From NCBI GenBank assembly GCA_028287035.1, contig JAQBQL010000135.1, positions 1 to 32,356 on the forward strand: a stretch of DNA of 32,356 nt. The letters are read 5' to 3'. The notes under the pieces are model-generated. The model did not search any database, was not told where the DNA came from, and was given only the letters and a program-made list of their open reading frames with translations. Positions 1 to 7,970 of this stretch are shown piece after piece. Position 1 is the stretch's first letter; the number at the start of each line of letters is the position of its first letter. Origin of the DNA: Labilithrix sp. (lineage in GTDB: Bacteria; Myxococcota; Polyangia; Polyangiales; Polyangiaceae). Position numbers and translations under genes: made by a program.

Positions 1-105
1 GCGCGACGCGTCGGTGCCGCGCAGGATCTCCTCGAAGAACTCGAAGCGTGCCACTTCCCACGGATGGCGAGCGGCTCCTTCCTCCTGCGCTTCACGGAGA
101 TCCAT
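1..105 (-). CDS. Probable class I SAM methyltransferase, N-terminal fragment
   Basis: Only the first 35 codons lie in the window; the reading frame runs off the left edge. The ATG at 105 overlaps the last 14 nt of the glycosyltransferase gene upstream, the usual sign of translational coupling. The visible N-terminus (MDLREAQEEGAARHPWEVAR, followed by FEFFEEIL) resembles the lead-in of SAM-dependent methyltransferases that often sit beside polyprenyl-phosphate sugar transferases. No SAM-binding motif is visible because the gene is cut, so the family call is inference from the N-terminus and the neighbourhood. Confidence 0.55.
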   Translation of the reverse strand, partial: MDLREAQEEGAARHPWEVARFEFFEEILRGTDASR

Positions 106-1105
106 CGCGAGGCTCCTCGATGACGTCGCCGATGGAGCCGAAGTCCTTGGTCTCGGCGCGCTTGCGCGCTCGCTTGTGGCGGATGCGCTCGCCCACCACG
201 TAGAGCGGTCGCGACTTCACCTCCTCGTAGATGCGCCCGACGTACTCGCCGAGCACGCCCGTCATCACGAGCTGCACGCTGAAGAGGAACGAGACCAGCA
301 CGACCGTCGTCGTCCAGCCCGGCGTGGTGTAGCCGATGAGGTGGGTGACGACCGCGATGATGCCGTAGAGGATGCTCGCGAAGAACGCGAACGCCCCGAG
401 GTAAGTCGCGAGGCGCAGCGGCAGGATGCTGAACGACATGATGCCGTCGAAGGCGAACGCCAGCATCTTGCGGAGCGGGTACTTGGTCTCGCCGGCGAGC
501 CGCGCCGCGCGGTCGTACTCGACGGCGGTCTGCTTGAACCCGAGCCACGCCACGAGGCCGCGCACGAAGAGGTGCGTCTCGCGGAGCGAGCGCATCGCCA
601 CCACCACGCGCCGGCTCATCAGGCGGAAGTCACCGGTGTCGAGCGGGACCTCGATCGGGATCATCGCCGCGAAGAGGCGGTAGAACAGCTTCGCGGTGAG
701 CAGCTTGAACGGCGTCTCGCCGGCGCGCGAACGGCGCCGCCCGTAGACGACGTCGTAGCCTTCGCGCCACTTCTTCACCATCTCGAGGATGACCTCGGGC
801 GGGTCCTGGAGGTCGGCGTCCATGACCACGACCGCCCGGCCGCGCGAGGCATCCATGCCCGCGGTGATGGCGCGCTGGTGACCGAAGTTGCGCGAGAAGG
901 ACAGCGCGCGGTACCGCGGCTCGCGGGCCACCATGGCCCGCAGGAGGGTCATCGACCGGTCCTTCGAGCCGTCGTCGACGAACACCACCTCGGTCGTCAG
1001 ATCGCCGAGCGCGGCGAGGAGCTGCCCGAGCCGCTCGTCCAGACGCGGGAGCACGGCTTCCTCGTTGTAGATCGGGATGACGAGCGAGACCTCGGGGCGC
1101 GGCAT
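92..1105 (-). CDS. Membrane GT2 glycosyltransferase (polyprenyl-phosphate sugar transferase, DPMS/GtrB type)
   Basis: A 337-aa family 2 glycosyltransferase expected to move a sugar from a nucleotide donor to undecaprenyl phosphate on the inner face of the cytoplasmic membrane. It opens with the GT-A nucleotide-binding strand SLVIPIYNEE (residues 7-16), then VDDGSKDRS (43-51) and the metal-binding MDADLQDPPE (95-104). Two membrane segments follow at about 229-256 and 264-287, and EYVGRIYEEVKSRPLY (287-302) is the usual tail of GtrB/ArnC-like enzymes. The length is typical. It is followed in the same direction by an overlapping probable methyltransferase gene and preceded by galE 50 nt away, so a role in cell-surface glycan or glycolipid synthesis is likely. 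The actual sugar cannot be read from the sequence. Confidence 0.9.
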   Translation of the reverse strand: MPRPEVSLVIPIYNEEAVLPRLDERLGQLLAALGDLTTEVVFVDDGSKDRSMTLLRAMVAREPRYRALSFSRNFGHQRAITAGMDASRGRAVVVMDADLQDPPEVILEMVKKWREGYDVVYGRRRSRAGETPFKLLTAKLFYRLFAAMIPIEVPLDTGDFRLMSRRVVVAMRSLRETHLFVRGLVAWLGFKQTAVEYDRAARLAGETKYPLRKMLAFAFDGIMSFSILPLRLATYLGAFAFFASILYGIIAVVTHLIGYTTPGWTTTVVLVSFLFSVQLVMTGVLGEYVGRIYEEVKSRPLYVVGERIRHKRARKRAETKDFGSIGDVIEEPRDGSP

Positions 1106-1155
1106 CGAGCAGCCCCTTCTAGCCGCATTTTCCCGGCGCGCCGAGTCCCTTCGGC

Positions 1156-2178
1156 TCAGGTGAGCCGCGGGCTGGAGGCGGGGACGCCCAGGTGCCCGGA
1201 GACGGGGGCCCGCTGCCTGGCCGCCCAGGCGTCGCCCACGATGCGCCGGAGGTCGGAGCGCGTGGCGCGCCAGCCGAGGATGCGCGCCGCACGCTCGACC
1301 GCCGCGACCAGCACCGCGGTGTCGCCGGCGCGGGGGGGCGCGTCGACCGCAGGAATGGGATGCCCCGTGATCTCACGGGCTGCGGCGATGACCGCCCGGA
1401 CGCTGTGGCCCTCTCCCGAGCCAAGGTTGAACGCGCCGCTCGCGCCGCCCCCGAGCAGGTGGGCCACCGCGGCGAGGTGGGCCTCGCACAGATCGGTGAC
1501 GTGAACGTAGTCCCGCACGCAGGTGCCGTCCGGGGTCGGCCAGGAGGTGCCGTAGACGGAGATCGAGGGGCGCTCGCCGGCCGCGACCTGCAGCACGAGG
1601 GGCACGAGGTGGGTCTCAGGGTCGTGGCGCTCGCAGAGGCCGGCCTCGTGGTCGGCGCCGGCCGCGTTGAAGTAGCGGAGCGCCGCCCAGGGCAGGCCGT
1701 ACGCGGCGCCGTAGGACGCGAGGGCGCGCTCGACGGCGAGCTTCGTCTCGCCGTAGGGGCTTTCCGGCCGCTTCGGATGGTCCTCGTCGAGGAGCGACGT
1801 GTCGGGCGGCCCGTAGACGGCGGCGGTCGACGACTGCACGAAGGCCTTCACGGTGCCCGCGTCGAGGATGGCATCGAGCAGCGCGAGGGTCGCGCCGACG
1901 TTGCCCTGCCAGTAGAGCCGCGGATCGGTGACGGACTGCTCGACGCGGATCCGGGCCGCGAAGTGGAAGACGACGTCGATGCGCTGGTCGCGGAGGAGCG
2001 CCGTGACGTCGCGCGTCGCCGCCACGTCGCCCAGCACGAACGGCACGCCCCCCGGCACCGCGTCGCGATGGCCGCTCGACATGTCGTCGAGCACGACCGG
2101 CTCGTGCCCCGCCGCGAGGAGCGTCTTCACCATGTGCGAGCCGACGAAGCCGGCGCCGCCCGTCACGAGGGCCCTCAC
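1156..2178 (-). CDS. galE: UDP-glucose 4-epimerase (GalE-like, extended SDR)
   Basis: A 340-aa extended short-chain dehydrogenase that would interconvert UDP-glucose and UDP-galactose (or the N-acetyl forms) with bound NAD. The Rossmann motif GGAGFVG is at residues 7-13. The catalytic pair is in SPYGETK (Tyr142, Lys146), preceded by QSSTAAVYG. Family blocks ALRYFNAAGAD and DGTCVRDYVHVTDL are present, as are conserved C-terminal blocks such as FNLGSGEG. The GTG start at 2178 is chosen because it overlaps the TGA stop of the upstream methyltransferase as GTGA (2175-2178) and puts the Rossmann strand right at the N-terminus. It lies between a methyltransferase and a glycosyltransferase, consistent with supplying sugar for an envelope polymer. 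Substrate range is not determinable here; a related NDP-sugar epimerase is the main alternative. Confidence 0.88.
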   Translation of the reverse strand: MRALVTGGAGFVGSHMVKTLLAAGHEPVVLDDMSSGHRDAVPGGVPFVLGDVAATRDVTALLRDQRIDVVFHFAARIRVEQSVTDPRLYWQGNVGATLALLDAILDAGTVKAFVQSSTAAVYGPPDTSLLDEDHPKRPESPYGETKLAVERALASYGAAYGLPWAALRYFNAAGADHEAGLCERHDPETHLVPLVLQVAAGERPSISVYGTSWPTPDGTCVRDYVHVTDLCEAHLAAVAHLLGGGASGAFNLGSGEGHSVRAVIAAAREITGHPIPAVDAPPRAGDTAVLVAAVERAARILGWRATRSDLRRIVGDAWAARQRAPVSGHLGVPASSPRLT

Positions 2179-2801
2179 GCGGCGGCTTCCCCGGGCCGGA
2201 GCGCCATCAGGAAGTACTGCACGCGGTCGTTGCCGGCGCTCGACGGCATCGTGCGCCCCACCTCGACCTCGAGGCCGGCCGCGCGCGCCAGCCCCGCGTA
2301 GGCGTCGGGGTGACGGCAGTGGCGGCCGCGGTCCATCATCGAGAGGACGTTGTTGAAGAGCATCCCGGGCAGGAAGACGATGTCGCTCGTCACGATGCGC
2401 ACGAGGCGCGGTGAGCCGGCGACGAGACGGAGGACGCCCTCCCCTTCCGCGTTGGTCAGGTGATGGAGCACGCCGGCCAGCACGACGCCGGTGGGCGCGA
2501 AGTCGGCGACGTCGCTCGCCTGGACCTGCCGGCACTCGAAGCGGACGTTCGGCCGGTTGCCGTAGCGCTTCCGCGCCGCCTCGATGGCGACGGGATCGGT
2601 GTCGATGCCGAGGTACTGGTCGAGGTCCGTCAGGTGGACCAAGGCGTCGCCCGTGCCGCACCCCACGTCGAGCACGACCTTTCGGGCCTCGCCCTCGAGA
2701 AGCCCGTAGAGCGGCTTCATGTCGATGCCGCCGACCACGCGCGGCCTCACCTTGTCGTAGACGAAGGGGTGACCGAGGACCTTTCGATAGAGCCCGAACA
2801 T
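2175..2801 (-). CDS. Class I SAM-dependent methyltransferase
   Basis: A 208-aa protein with a clear SAM-binding motif I, VLDVGCGTGDAL (about residues 43-54), an acidic ribose-binding strand YLGIDTDP (63-70), and AGVLHHL at motif IV. The methyl acceptor is unknown. The ATG at 2801 is chosen: longer readings from a TTG at 2894 would run into the tRNA gene and would add a non-conserved stretch. The gene heads the minus-strand envelope cluster and is joined to galE by a 4-nt overlap. A TACACT hexamer (complement of 2812-2817) lies just before the start and could be a -10 element, but no matching -35 is evident. The context suggests methylation of a sugar, lipid carrier or small metabolite used by the cluster. 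Confidence 0.82.
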   Translation of the reverse strand: MFGLYRKVLGHPFVYDKVRPRVVGGIDMKPLYGLLEGEARKVVLDVGCGTGDALVHLTDLDQYLGIDTDPVAIEAARKRYGNRPNVRFECRQVQASDVADFAPTGVVLAGVLHHLTNAEGEGVLRLVAGSPRLVRIVTSDIVFLPGMLFNNVLSMMDRGRHCRHPDAYAGLARAAGLEVEVGRTMPSSAGNDRVQYFLMALRPGEAAA

Positions 2802-2843
2802 GCGGCCAGGGAGTGTATCTTCGCCCGGTGAGATTTTGCGTGC

Positions 2844-2872
2844 TTGACATGCCGCCGCGCGAAAAGTAAACG
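2844..2872 (+). promoter_or_regulatory. Sigma-70-type promoter of the tRNA-Lys gene
   Basis: A perfect -35 hexamer TTGACA (2844-2849) is followed by exactly 17 nt and a TAAACG -10 (2867-2872, 3 of 6 consensus bases). The predicted start point near 2879 is about 9 nt before the mature tRNA. The A-rich patch just before the -10 stands out against the GC-rich surroundings. Confidence 0.75.
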
Positions 2873-2887
2873 GCGTGTCCCTCTGAC

Positions 2888-2960
2888 GGGGCAATAGCTC
2901 AATTGGTAGAGCAGTGGACTCTTAATCCATTGGTTTCGGGTTCAAGTCCCGGTTGCCCCA
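2888..2960 (+). tRNA. tRNA-Lys (anticodon CTT)
   Basis: A 73-nt cloverleaf. The acceptor stem GGGGCAA (2888-2894) pairs with TTGCCCC (2953-2959), with A2960 as discriminator. The anticodon stem GTGGA pairs with TCCAT (one G-T pair) and presents CTT, reading AAG. The T-arm has the GGTTCAA core. CCA is not encoded (CTA follows), so the CCA end must be added by nucleotidyltransferase. The gene has its own promoter and terminator and separates two minus-strand operons. No integrase or attachment-site repeat is seen next to it. Confidence 0.96.
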
Positions 2961-2978
2961 CTACCTGACACGTCCGAG

Positions 2979-3022
2979 ACGAAGCGAGCGACGGTGATTC
3001 CACCGCCGCTCGTTTCGTTTTT
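2979..3022 (+). terminator. Rho-independent terminator after tRNA-Lys
   Basis: The 12-nt arms at 2979-2990 and 3007-3018 pair with a single G-T wobble. A second inner stem, CGGTG/CACCG (2992-2996 and 3001-3005), closes an ATTC loop, and a run of five T follows (3018-3022). It begins 18 nt after the tRNA. On the other strand there is no T run, so it does not look like an efficient terminator for recQ. Confidence 0.85.
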
Positions 3023-3052
3023 GTCGGCGCCGCGCAGCGCTGGCCGGCGCGC

Positions 3053-4981
3053 TCAGACCGGCGGGAGGTCGGCAAGCATGGCCAGCACGTCGCCGAAGCG
3101 GCGCGCCTCGAGCGACCCGAAGAGCGGGTGGCGCGAGAGCTTGGCCTGGGTCGTGGCGGGGCTCGTGAGGCCGCACAGGAACCGCGCGCCCTGGCGGGGA
3201 TCGCGGAGCGCCTTCGGCTGCTGCTCGCGCAGGCTCACGAAGGCGGCGCGGTCGAAGCCGGCCGGCAGGGGCGGCACCGCATGGGGGGCCGGCAGCTGCT
3301 GCGCGTGCCCGGTCCGGCAGTACGTGCAGCTTCCGCACGCCTCCGAGAGCGTCTCGCCGAAGTGCTGCGCGAGGAGCGCGCTCTGGCAGGCGTCCGCCGT
3401 GACCAGATCGAGGACCTGCCGGACGCGGGCCATCTCGCCGGCCTCGCGCTTGTCGAAGCGCTGCGCGAGCTCCTCGGCGAGCCGCGGCGCGTCCTCGCGG
3501 TCGGCGAGGCGCGTGAAGCGATGGCGCAGGTCGGAGGGGCGGAGCTCGGCCCACCCCTGCTGCTCGAGGTACTCGAGCGCCCTCACCACGCGGTCGCGCG
3601 GGTGCCCGAGGGTCGCCGCCGCGGCGTCCGGGTCGAACGCGTACCAGATGCGCCCCTTCTTGGCGGTGCCGAACAGCGTCTCGAGGAACGCCCCGGGCTC
3701 GCCCTTCAGCCGCTCCAGGATGGCCGGCAGCGGGATGATGAGCCGCGCCTCGTAGCCGGCGTACCGCGGCGTGCTCTGACGGAGCGCGCCGGCGAGCTCC
3801 AGGTAGGTCACCGCGGTGCGCAGCACGAGGGGGCGGAGGTCGTGCTTGCCGCCGAGCGTGAAGAGGCTCACGTCGACCTCGGGGGCGGCGAGGAGTTCTC
3901 GCACCACGCCGAGGAGCGCGGCGCGCGTCGGCGTGTCGCCGTAGGCGAAGTTCTCGAGCACCGGCAGATCGTCACCGCAGGCGAGCAGCTCGACCACCGA
4001 CCGCTCGCCGTCACGGCCCGCGCGGCCGATCTCCTGGCTGTAGCTCTCGAGGCTCTTCGGCAGGTTGTAGTGGTAGACGTACCGCACGTTCGACTTGTCG
4101 ATGCCCATCCCGAACGCGATGGTGGCGACGACGATGCCGCGGTCGCTCGCCATCCAGCCGTCCTGCACGCTGACGCGCTCCTCGGGCGACAGGCCCGCAT
4201 GGTAGGCCCGCGCCGGTAGCCCGCGCACGGCGAGCTCCTTGGCAACGCGCTCGGCGGTCTTCTGGAGCGTCACGTAGACGATCGCGGAGCCCGGCTCGCG
4301 CGTCAGGAGCCGCTCGGCGAGCAGCGCGTCGCGCCCCGCGTCGCTGACGGGCGTGGTCCACAGCTCGAGGTTCTTCCGGTAGAAGCCGGTCACGATCGCG
4401 TGCTCGTCGGCGATCGCGAAGGCCGCCTGGATGTCGCGCGCGACCGACGGCGTGGCGGTGGCGGTGAGCGCGAGGACGCGGGCCGCCCCGAGGTCTCGCG
4501 CGGTCTCGGCGAGCTTCAGGTAGTCGGGACGGAAGTTGTGCCCCCACTCGGAGATGCAGTGGGCCTCGTCGACGGCGAAGATCCCGATCTTCACCTCGCG
4601 GAGGAGCGCCACGAAGCGCTCGTTCGCGAACCGCTCGGGGGCCACGTAGAGGATCTTCGTCTCGCCGCTGCGGAGGCGGCGCTGCGTCTCGAGCGTCTCC
4701 TCGAAGGTGAGCGACGAGTCGAGGCGCGCCGCGCTGATCCCGCGGCGCTGCAGGAAATCGATCTGATCCTTCATCAGGGCGATGAGCGGCGACACCACCA
4801 CCGTCAGCCCGTCGACGAGGAGCGCCGGCAGCTGGTAGCAGAGCGATTTGCCGCCGCCCGTCGGGAACACGGCGAGCGCGCTGTGGCCGGCGAGGAGCGC
4901 CTCGATGACCGCGCGCTGGCCGTTCCGCAGGCCCGCGAACCCGAAGCGCGCGAGGGCCTGTTCGATCGAGGCTTCGTTCAA
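3053..4981 (-). CDS. recQ: RecQ-family ATP-dependent DNA helicase
   Basis: A 642-aa superfamily 2 3'-5' helicase for recombination and replication-fork repair. Visible motifs are the Q-motif region FGFAGLRNGQ (13-22), Walker A TGGGKS (41-46), DEAH box (138-141), LALTATATP (motif III) and QEIGRAGRDG (motif VI). The four zinc cysteines have exactly the E. coli RecQ spacing (Cys532, 549, 552, 555). They sit about 150 residues later than in E. coli, because a region rich in winged-helix-like segments lies between the helicase core and the zinc site. No HRDC domain is seen; the end is a short unrelated ~85-residue tail. Translation seems to begin at TTG 4981, since no ATG precedes motif 0 in frame. 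It starts 10 nt after the DUF6918-type gene, so the two probably share an mRNA. Confidence 0.9.
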   Translation of the reverse strand: MNEASIEQALARFGFAGLRNGQRAVIEALLAGHSALAVFPTGGGKSLCYQLPALLVDGLTVVVSPLIALMKDQIDFLQRRGISAARLDSSLTFEETLETQRRLRSGETKILYVAPERFANERFVALLREVKIGIFAVDEAHCISEWGHNFRPDYLKLAETARDLGAARVLALTATATPSVARDIQAAFAIADEHAIVTGFYRKNLELWTTPVSDAGRDALLAERLLTREPGSAIVYVTLQKTAERVAKELAVRGLPARAYHAGLSPEERVSVQDGWMASDRGIVVATIAFGMGIDKSNVRYVYHYNLPKSLESYSQEIGRAGRDGERSVVELLACGDDLPVLENFAYGDTPTRAALLGVVRELLAAPEVDVSLFTLGGKHDLRPLVLRTAVTYLELAGALRQSTPRYAGYEARLIIPLPAILERLKGEPGAFLETLFGTAKKGRIWYAFDPDAAAATLGHPRDRVVRALEYLEQQGWAELRPSDLRHRFTRLADREDAPRLAEELAQRFDKREAGEMARVRQVLDLVTADACQSALLAQHFGETLSEACGSCTYCRTGHAQQLPAPHAVPPLPAGFDRAAFVSLREQQPKALRDPRQGARFLCGLTSPATTQAKLSRHPLFGSLEARRFGDVLAMLADLPPV

Positions 4982-4991
4982 TGCGGCGCGG

Positions 4992-5429
4992 TCAGACGCC
5001 GTGCTTCTCGAGCAGCTTGCCGAGGCGAGGCGCGGCCTGCTCGACGTTCTTCTTCGCGGAGCCGCGGAGCTTGTCGTAGGCGGCCTTGGCGGCGCCGCTC
5101 TTGGCGCGCTCCGCCTTCGCGTCGGTGATGGCGAGGAGCGCGTCGGCGACGCGGCTGGCGTTCGAGGAGAAGAACTCGGACGGCGACTTGTTCTGCGACT
5201 TCGCGTCGGCGTAGATCGGGTCGAGCGCCTTCGCGAAATCCGGGAGCATGTCGGTCACGGCCTTCTCGACGAAGCCCGGCTTGATGCCCTTCACCGTGCC
5301 GTAGCCCGCCTTGATGACGAGCCCGGAGATGCCGCTCTTGTCACTGACCTCGGAGTCGATCAGCTCGCAGCAGTCCTTCACGATCTGGGGCTTCTTCGCG
5401 GGATCGGAGATGGCGTCGGCCAGGGACAT
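4992..5429 (-). CDS. DUF6918-like conserved protein
   Basis: A 145-aa soluble, helical protein with no membrane segment. It starts MSLADAISDPAKKPQIVKDC, runs through DSEVSDKSGISGL and GFVEKAVTDMLPDFAKALDP, and ends in an alanine- and lysine-rich half with ALLAITDAK and APRLGKLLEKHG. This pattern matches what I know of DUF6918, a family of unknown function described mainly from actinobacteria. The ATG at 5429 is supported by an AGGAAG ribosome site six bases upstream. The longer open frame continuing upstream on this strand is antisense to the beta-oxidation gene and is not coding. An extended -10-like TGTGCTAAT (complement of 5479-5487) may mark the promoter. recQ follows after 10 nt. Confidence 0.8.
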   Translation of the reverse strand: MSLADAISDPAKKPQIVKDCCELIDSEVSDKSGISGLVIKAGYGTVKGIKPGFVEKAVTDMLPDFAKALDPIYADAKSQNKSPSEFFSSNASRVADALLAITDAKAERAKSGAAKAAYDKLRGSAKKNVEQAAPRLGKLLEKHGV

Positions 5430-5552
5430 CGGAACTTCCTCGCGTACGTTGGTCAGGGGGGGAACGAGACCCTTCGCGATTAGCACAGCCCCGCTGAAAA
5501 AGGGTACGAGCCGCTTGACGTGACGCGCCGCTACGCGCAAAAACGGCAGTAT

Positions 5553-5566
5553 CGAACGGTCGTTCG
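5553..5566. promoter_or_regulatory. Candidate TetR-family operator before the FadJ-like gene
   Basis: A perfect 6+2+6 palindrome, CGAACG-GT-CGTTCG, lies 32 nt before the ATG at 5598. A TTGACG hexamer (5515-5520) lies upstream but without a good -10. GAACG...CGTTC-type palindromes are typical of TetR-family repressors, which often control fatty-acid degradation genes. The regulator is unknown. The only TetR gene in the window is 14 kb away and lacks this palindrome at its own start. Confidence 0.5.
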
Positions 5567-5597
5567 CGCGGGGGGTCGGCAGGAGAGTCGCACACGT

Positions 5598-7865
5598 ATG
5601 GAGGCTGCAGCGCGTGGTGTCGGCGGGACCAGCCCTGGCGACGTGATCGAGAGCCCGCCCGGAGGCGACCGCGTGGTCCATTCCGAGCTCCGCGCCGACG
5701 GGGTCTTCGTGGTGACGCTCGACGACCGGACCGCGACGCACAACACGATCACCGAGGCGTTCGGTCCGCAGCTCTCGGCCGCCCTCGAGCGCGGCGAGCG
5801 TGACACGCGGGTCCGCGCCGTCGTGATCCGCAGCGACAAGCCGGGATCGTTCCTGGTGGGCGCCAACATCCCCGGCCTCGCGGCGCTGCGCTTCGCGAAG
5901 GACGGTGAGGACGCGGCCCTCGCGCTGGCCGCGCGCATGATGCGGATCGCGAAGGCGGTGAAGCCGGTGGTCGCCTGCGTCCACGGCCACGCGCTGGGCG
6001 GCGGCCTCGAGCTGGCGCTCGCGTGCACGGCCGCCATCGCCACCGAGGATCCGCGGACGGTGTTCGGGTTGCCCGACGTGCGCCTCGGCGTGCTCGCCGC
6101 GGGCAACGGGCTCCTCCGCATCGCAGAGCGCGCCGGGCTCGAGACTGCGCTCGACCTCGGGCTCACCGGACGCAGCATCGACGCCCACGCGGCGCTCGCC
6201 CTCGGCCTCGTCGACGAGGTGGTGCCCCCGCCGACCGCGCTGGAGCACGCCTGCGCGTTCGCGCTGCGGCTCGCCGACCGTCCCGAGCTGCGACGGAGCC
6301 TCGGCGCACGCCGGGCCTGGCAGCGTCATCGCGGCTCGACGTTGCGGGAGCTCCGGGGCGTCGCCCCTCGCCTCCTCAACGAGAAGAACCCCGTCGGGCG
6401 CGCGCTCCTGTTCCGGAGGGCGCGCGCTGCAAACGCGCACAAGACGCGCGGGCACTACCCGGCCACGGACTACCTCATCGACGTCCTCGACTGCTACGGC
6501 AGCAAGGGGTTCCGGGCCGCGGCGCGCCTCGAGGCCCGCCTCTTCGGCGAGCTGGTGGTCAGCGAGACGTCGCGCCGCCTCGTCGAGCTGTTCCACGCGC
6601 TCACCGCGACGAAGAAGGACCGCGGGATCGAGCCGGAGGAGCAGGCCGAGCTCCAGGCGACGCCGAGGCCCGTGACGCACATCGCGGTCGTCGGCGCCGG
6701 CCTGATGGGCGCCGGCATCGCGAGCGCGAGCGTCCGCGCCGGCCTCCGCGTGCACCTCAGCGACCGCAACCCGCATGCCCTCGAGCAGGCGGGCGCCTAC
6801 GTGCGGGGCGTCCTCGACGATCGCCTCCGCCGCGGCCGCATCGACGCCCACCAGCGCGATCATGCGCTCTCGTGCCTCGAACGCGGTCGCGACGACGACG
6901 GGATCCGCGGCGTCGACCTCGTCGTCGAGGCGGTGTTCGAGGACCTCGAGCTGAAACACGAGGTGCTCGCGTACATCGAGGCCCGCGTGAAGGCCGAGAC
7001 GACCATCGGCTCGAATACGTCGTCCCTTCCCATCGGAGAGATCGCGCGGGCGGCGCGCCATCCCGAGCGCGTCGTCGGCATGCACTACTCGAGCCCCGTC
7101 CACCACACGCGGCTGCTCGAGGTGGTCCGCACCGCGCACACCGATGCGCGCGCCGTCGTCACCGCGGTGGAGGTCGGCAAGCGGCAAGGCAAGCACGTGA
7201 TCGTCGTCAACGATCGCACCGGCTTCTACACGACGCGGATCGTCTGGCCCCTGGTCCGCGAGGCGCTGTCGATGCTTTCCGACGGCGTCCGCATCGAGGC
7301 GATCGACGAGGCGCTCGTCGACTGGGGCTTCCCGATCGGCCCGCTGCTCTTCCTCGACGAGACGGGCATCGACCTCGCGACCCATGTTGCCGAGGTGCTC
7401 GAGGGCGCGTACGGCGAGCGGATGCGCGCGCCGCGAGCGCTCGCCACGCTGCGCACCGACGACCGCCGAGGCAAGAAGAACGGCCGCGGCTTCTATCTCC
7501 ACGGCAGCTCGCACGTGACCGACCGCCGCGTCGACGAGACCGTCTATCACGCGCTCCGCCCGGTCGCGCGCCCGCGCCTGATGCCCGACGACATCAGCCT
7601 GCGCTGCACGATGGCAATGGTGAACGAGGCCCTCCGCTGCCTGGAGGAGGGCGTCCTCCGCAGCGCCCGCGACGGCGACATCGGCGCAGTGTACGGCGTG
7701 TCGTTCCCGTCCTTCCGTGGTGGCCCGTTCCGCTACGTCGACGTGCTCGGCGCCCCGGAGATCCTGCGTCGCACGCGCTCGCTGGAAGCGCGCTTCGGCC
7801 CCCGGTTCGAGCCGGCCCCGCTGCTGGTTGAGATGGCGCGGCAGGGGAAGCGGTTCTACGGCTGA
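5598..7865 (+). CDS. FadJ-like bifunctional enoyl-CoA hydratase/3-hydroxyacyl-CoA dehydrogenase
   Basis: A 755-aa multifunctional beta-oxidation protein. The N-terminal crotonase domain (about 15-210) has GGGLE with the first catalytic Glu at 138. The 3-hydroxyacyl-CoA dehydrogenase part starts at residue 361 with the NAD motif GAGLMGAGIA, followed by GSNTSSLPI and the catalytic GMHYSSP (His496). Its C-terminal repeats run to the end, including GRGFY and PSFRGGPFRY. The ATG at 5598 is preceded by AGGAGAG (5581-5587). In the hydratase half the second catalytic Glu of FadB/FadJ is Asp160 (GLPDVRLG), the usual GADI loop reads GANI, and the following GGTQRLPR block is replaced. The dehydrogenase half looks intact, so hydratase activity may be altered. 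A thiolase partner is not encoded nearby. Confidence 0.9.
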   Translation: MEAAARGVGGTSPGDVIESPPGGDRVVHSELRADGVFVVTLDDRTATHNTITEAFGPQLSAALERGERDTRVRAVVIRSDKPGSFLVGANIPGLAALRFAKDGEDAALALAARMMRIAKAVKPVVACVHGHALGGGLELALACTAAIATEDPRTVFGLPDVRLGVLAAGNGLLRIAERAGLETALDLGLTGRSIDAHAALALGLVDEVVPPPTALEHACAFALRLADRPELRRSLGARRAWQRHRGSTLRELRGVAPRLLNEKNPVGRALLFRRARAANAHKTRGHYPATDYLIDVLDCYGSKGFRAAARLEARLFGELVVSETSRRLVELFHALTATKKDRGIEPEEQAELQATPRPVTHIAVVGAGLMGAGIASASVRAGLRVHLSDRNPHALEQAGAYVRGVLDDRLRRGRIDAHQRDHALSCLERGRDDDGIRGVDLVVEAVFEDLELKHEVLAYIEARVKAETTIGSNTSSLPIGEIARAARHPERVVGMHYSSPVHHTRLLEVVRTAHTDARAVVTAVEVGKRQGKHVIVVNDRTGFYTTRIVWPLVREALSMLSDGVRIEAIDEALVDWGFPIGPLLFLDETGIDLATHVAEVLEGAYGERMRAPRALATLRTDDRRGKKNGRGFYLHGSSHVTDRRVDETVYHALRPVARPRLMPDDISLRCTMAMVNEALRCLEEGVLRSARDGDIGAVYGVSFPSFRGGPFRYVDVLGAPEILRRTRSLEARFGPRFEPAPLLVEMARQGKRFYG

Positions 7866-7880
7866 AGGTGCGGGCGACTG

Positions 7881-7929
7881 CCGATTAGGAAGTAGCGCCG
7901 CGCCGCTTGCGACTTCCGATTAGGAAGTC
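7881..7929. repeat. 13-nt direct repeat with a hairpin after the FadJ-like gene
   Basis: CCGATTAGGAAGT occurs at 7881-7893 and again at 7916-7928. The second copy is part of a perfect hairpin, GACTTCC-GATTA-GGAAGTC (7911-7929). No T run follows, so it is not a classical terminator. It could stabilise the 3' end of the upstream mRNA or belong to the outer edge of the neighbouring element. Confidence 0.6.
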
Positions 7930-7970
7930 ACGGCACGTCGGCGGCATCACCCCTCGAGACCCGCCGGCCG

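Noticed and set aside
2175..2894. The methyltransferase starting at TTG 2894
   Set aside because: This would overlap the tRNA gene and its promoter and add a non-conserved N-terminus; ATG 2801 gives a normal start.
4992..7550. An 850-residue open frame on the minus strand across the FadJ-like gene
   Set aside because: It is an antisense shadow in high-GC DNA. Only its last 145 codons (the DUF6918-like gene) have a ribosome site, normal composition and family similarity.
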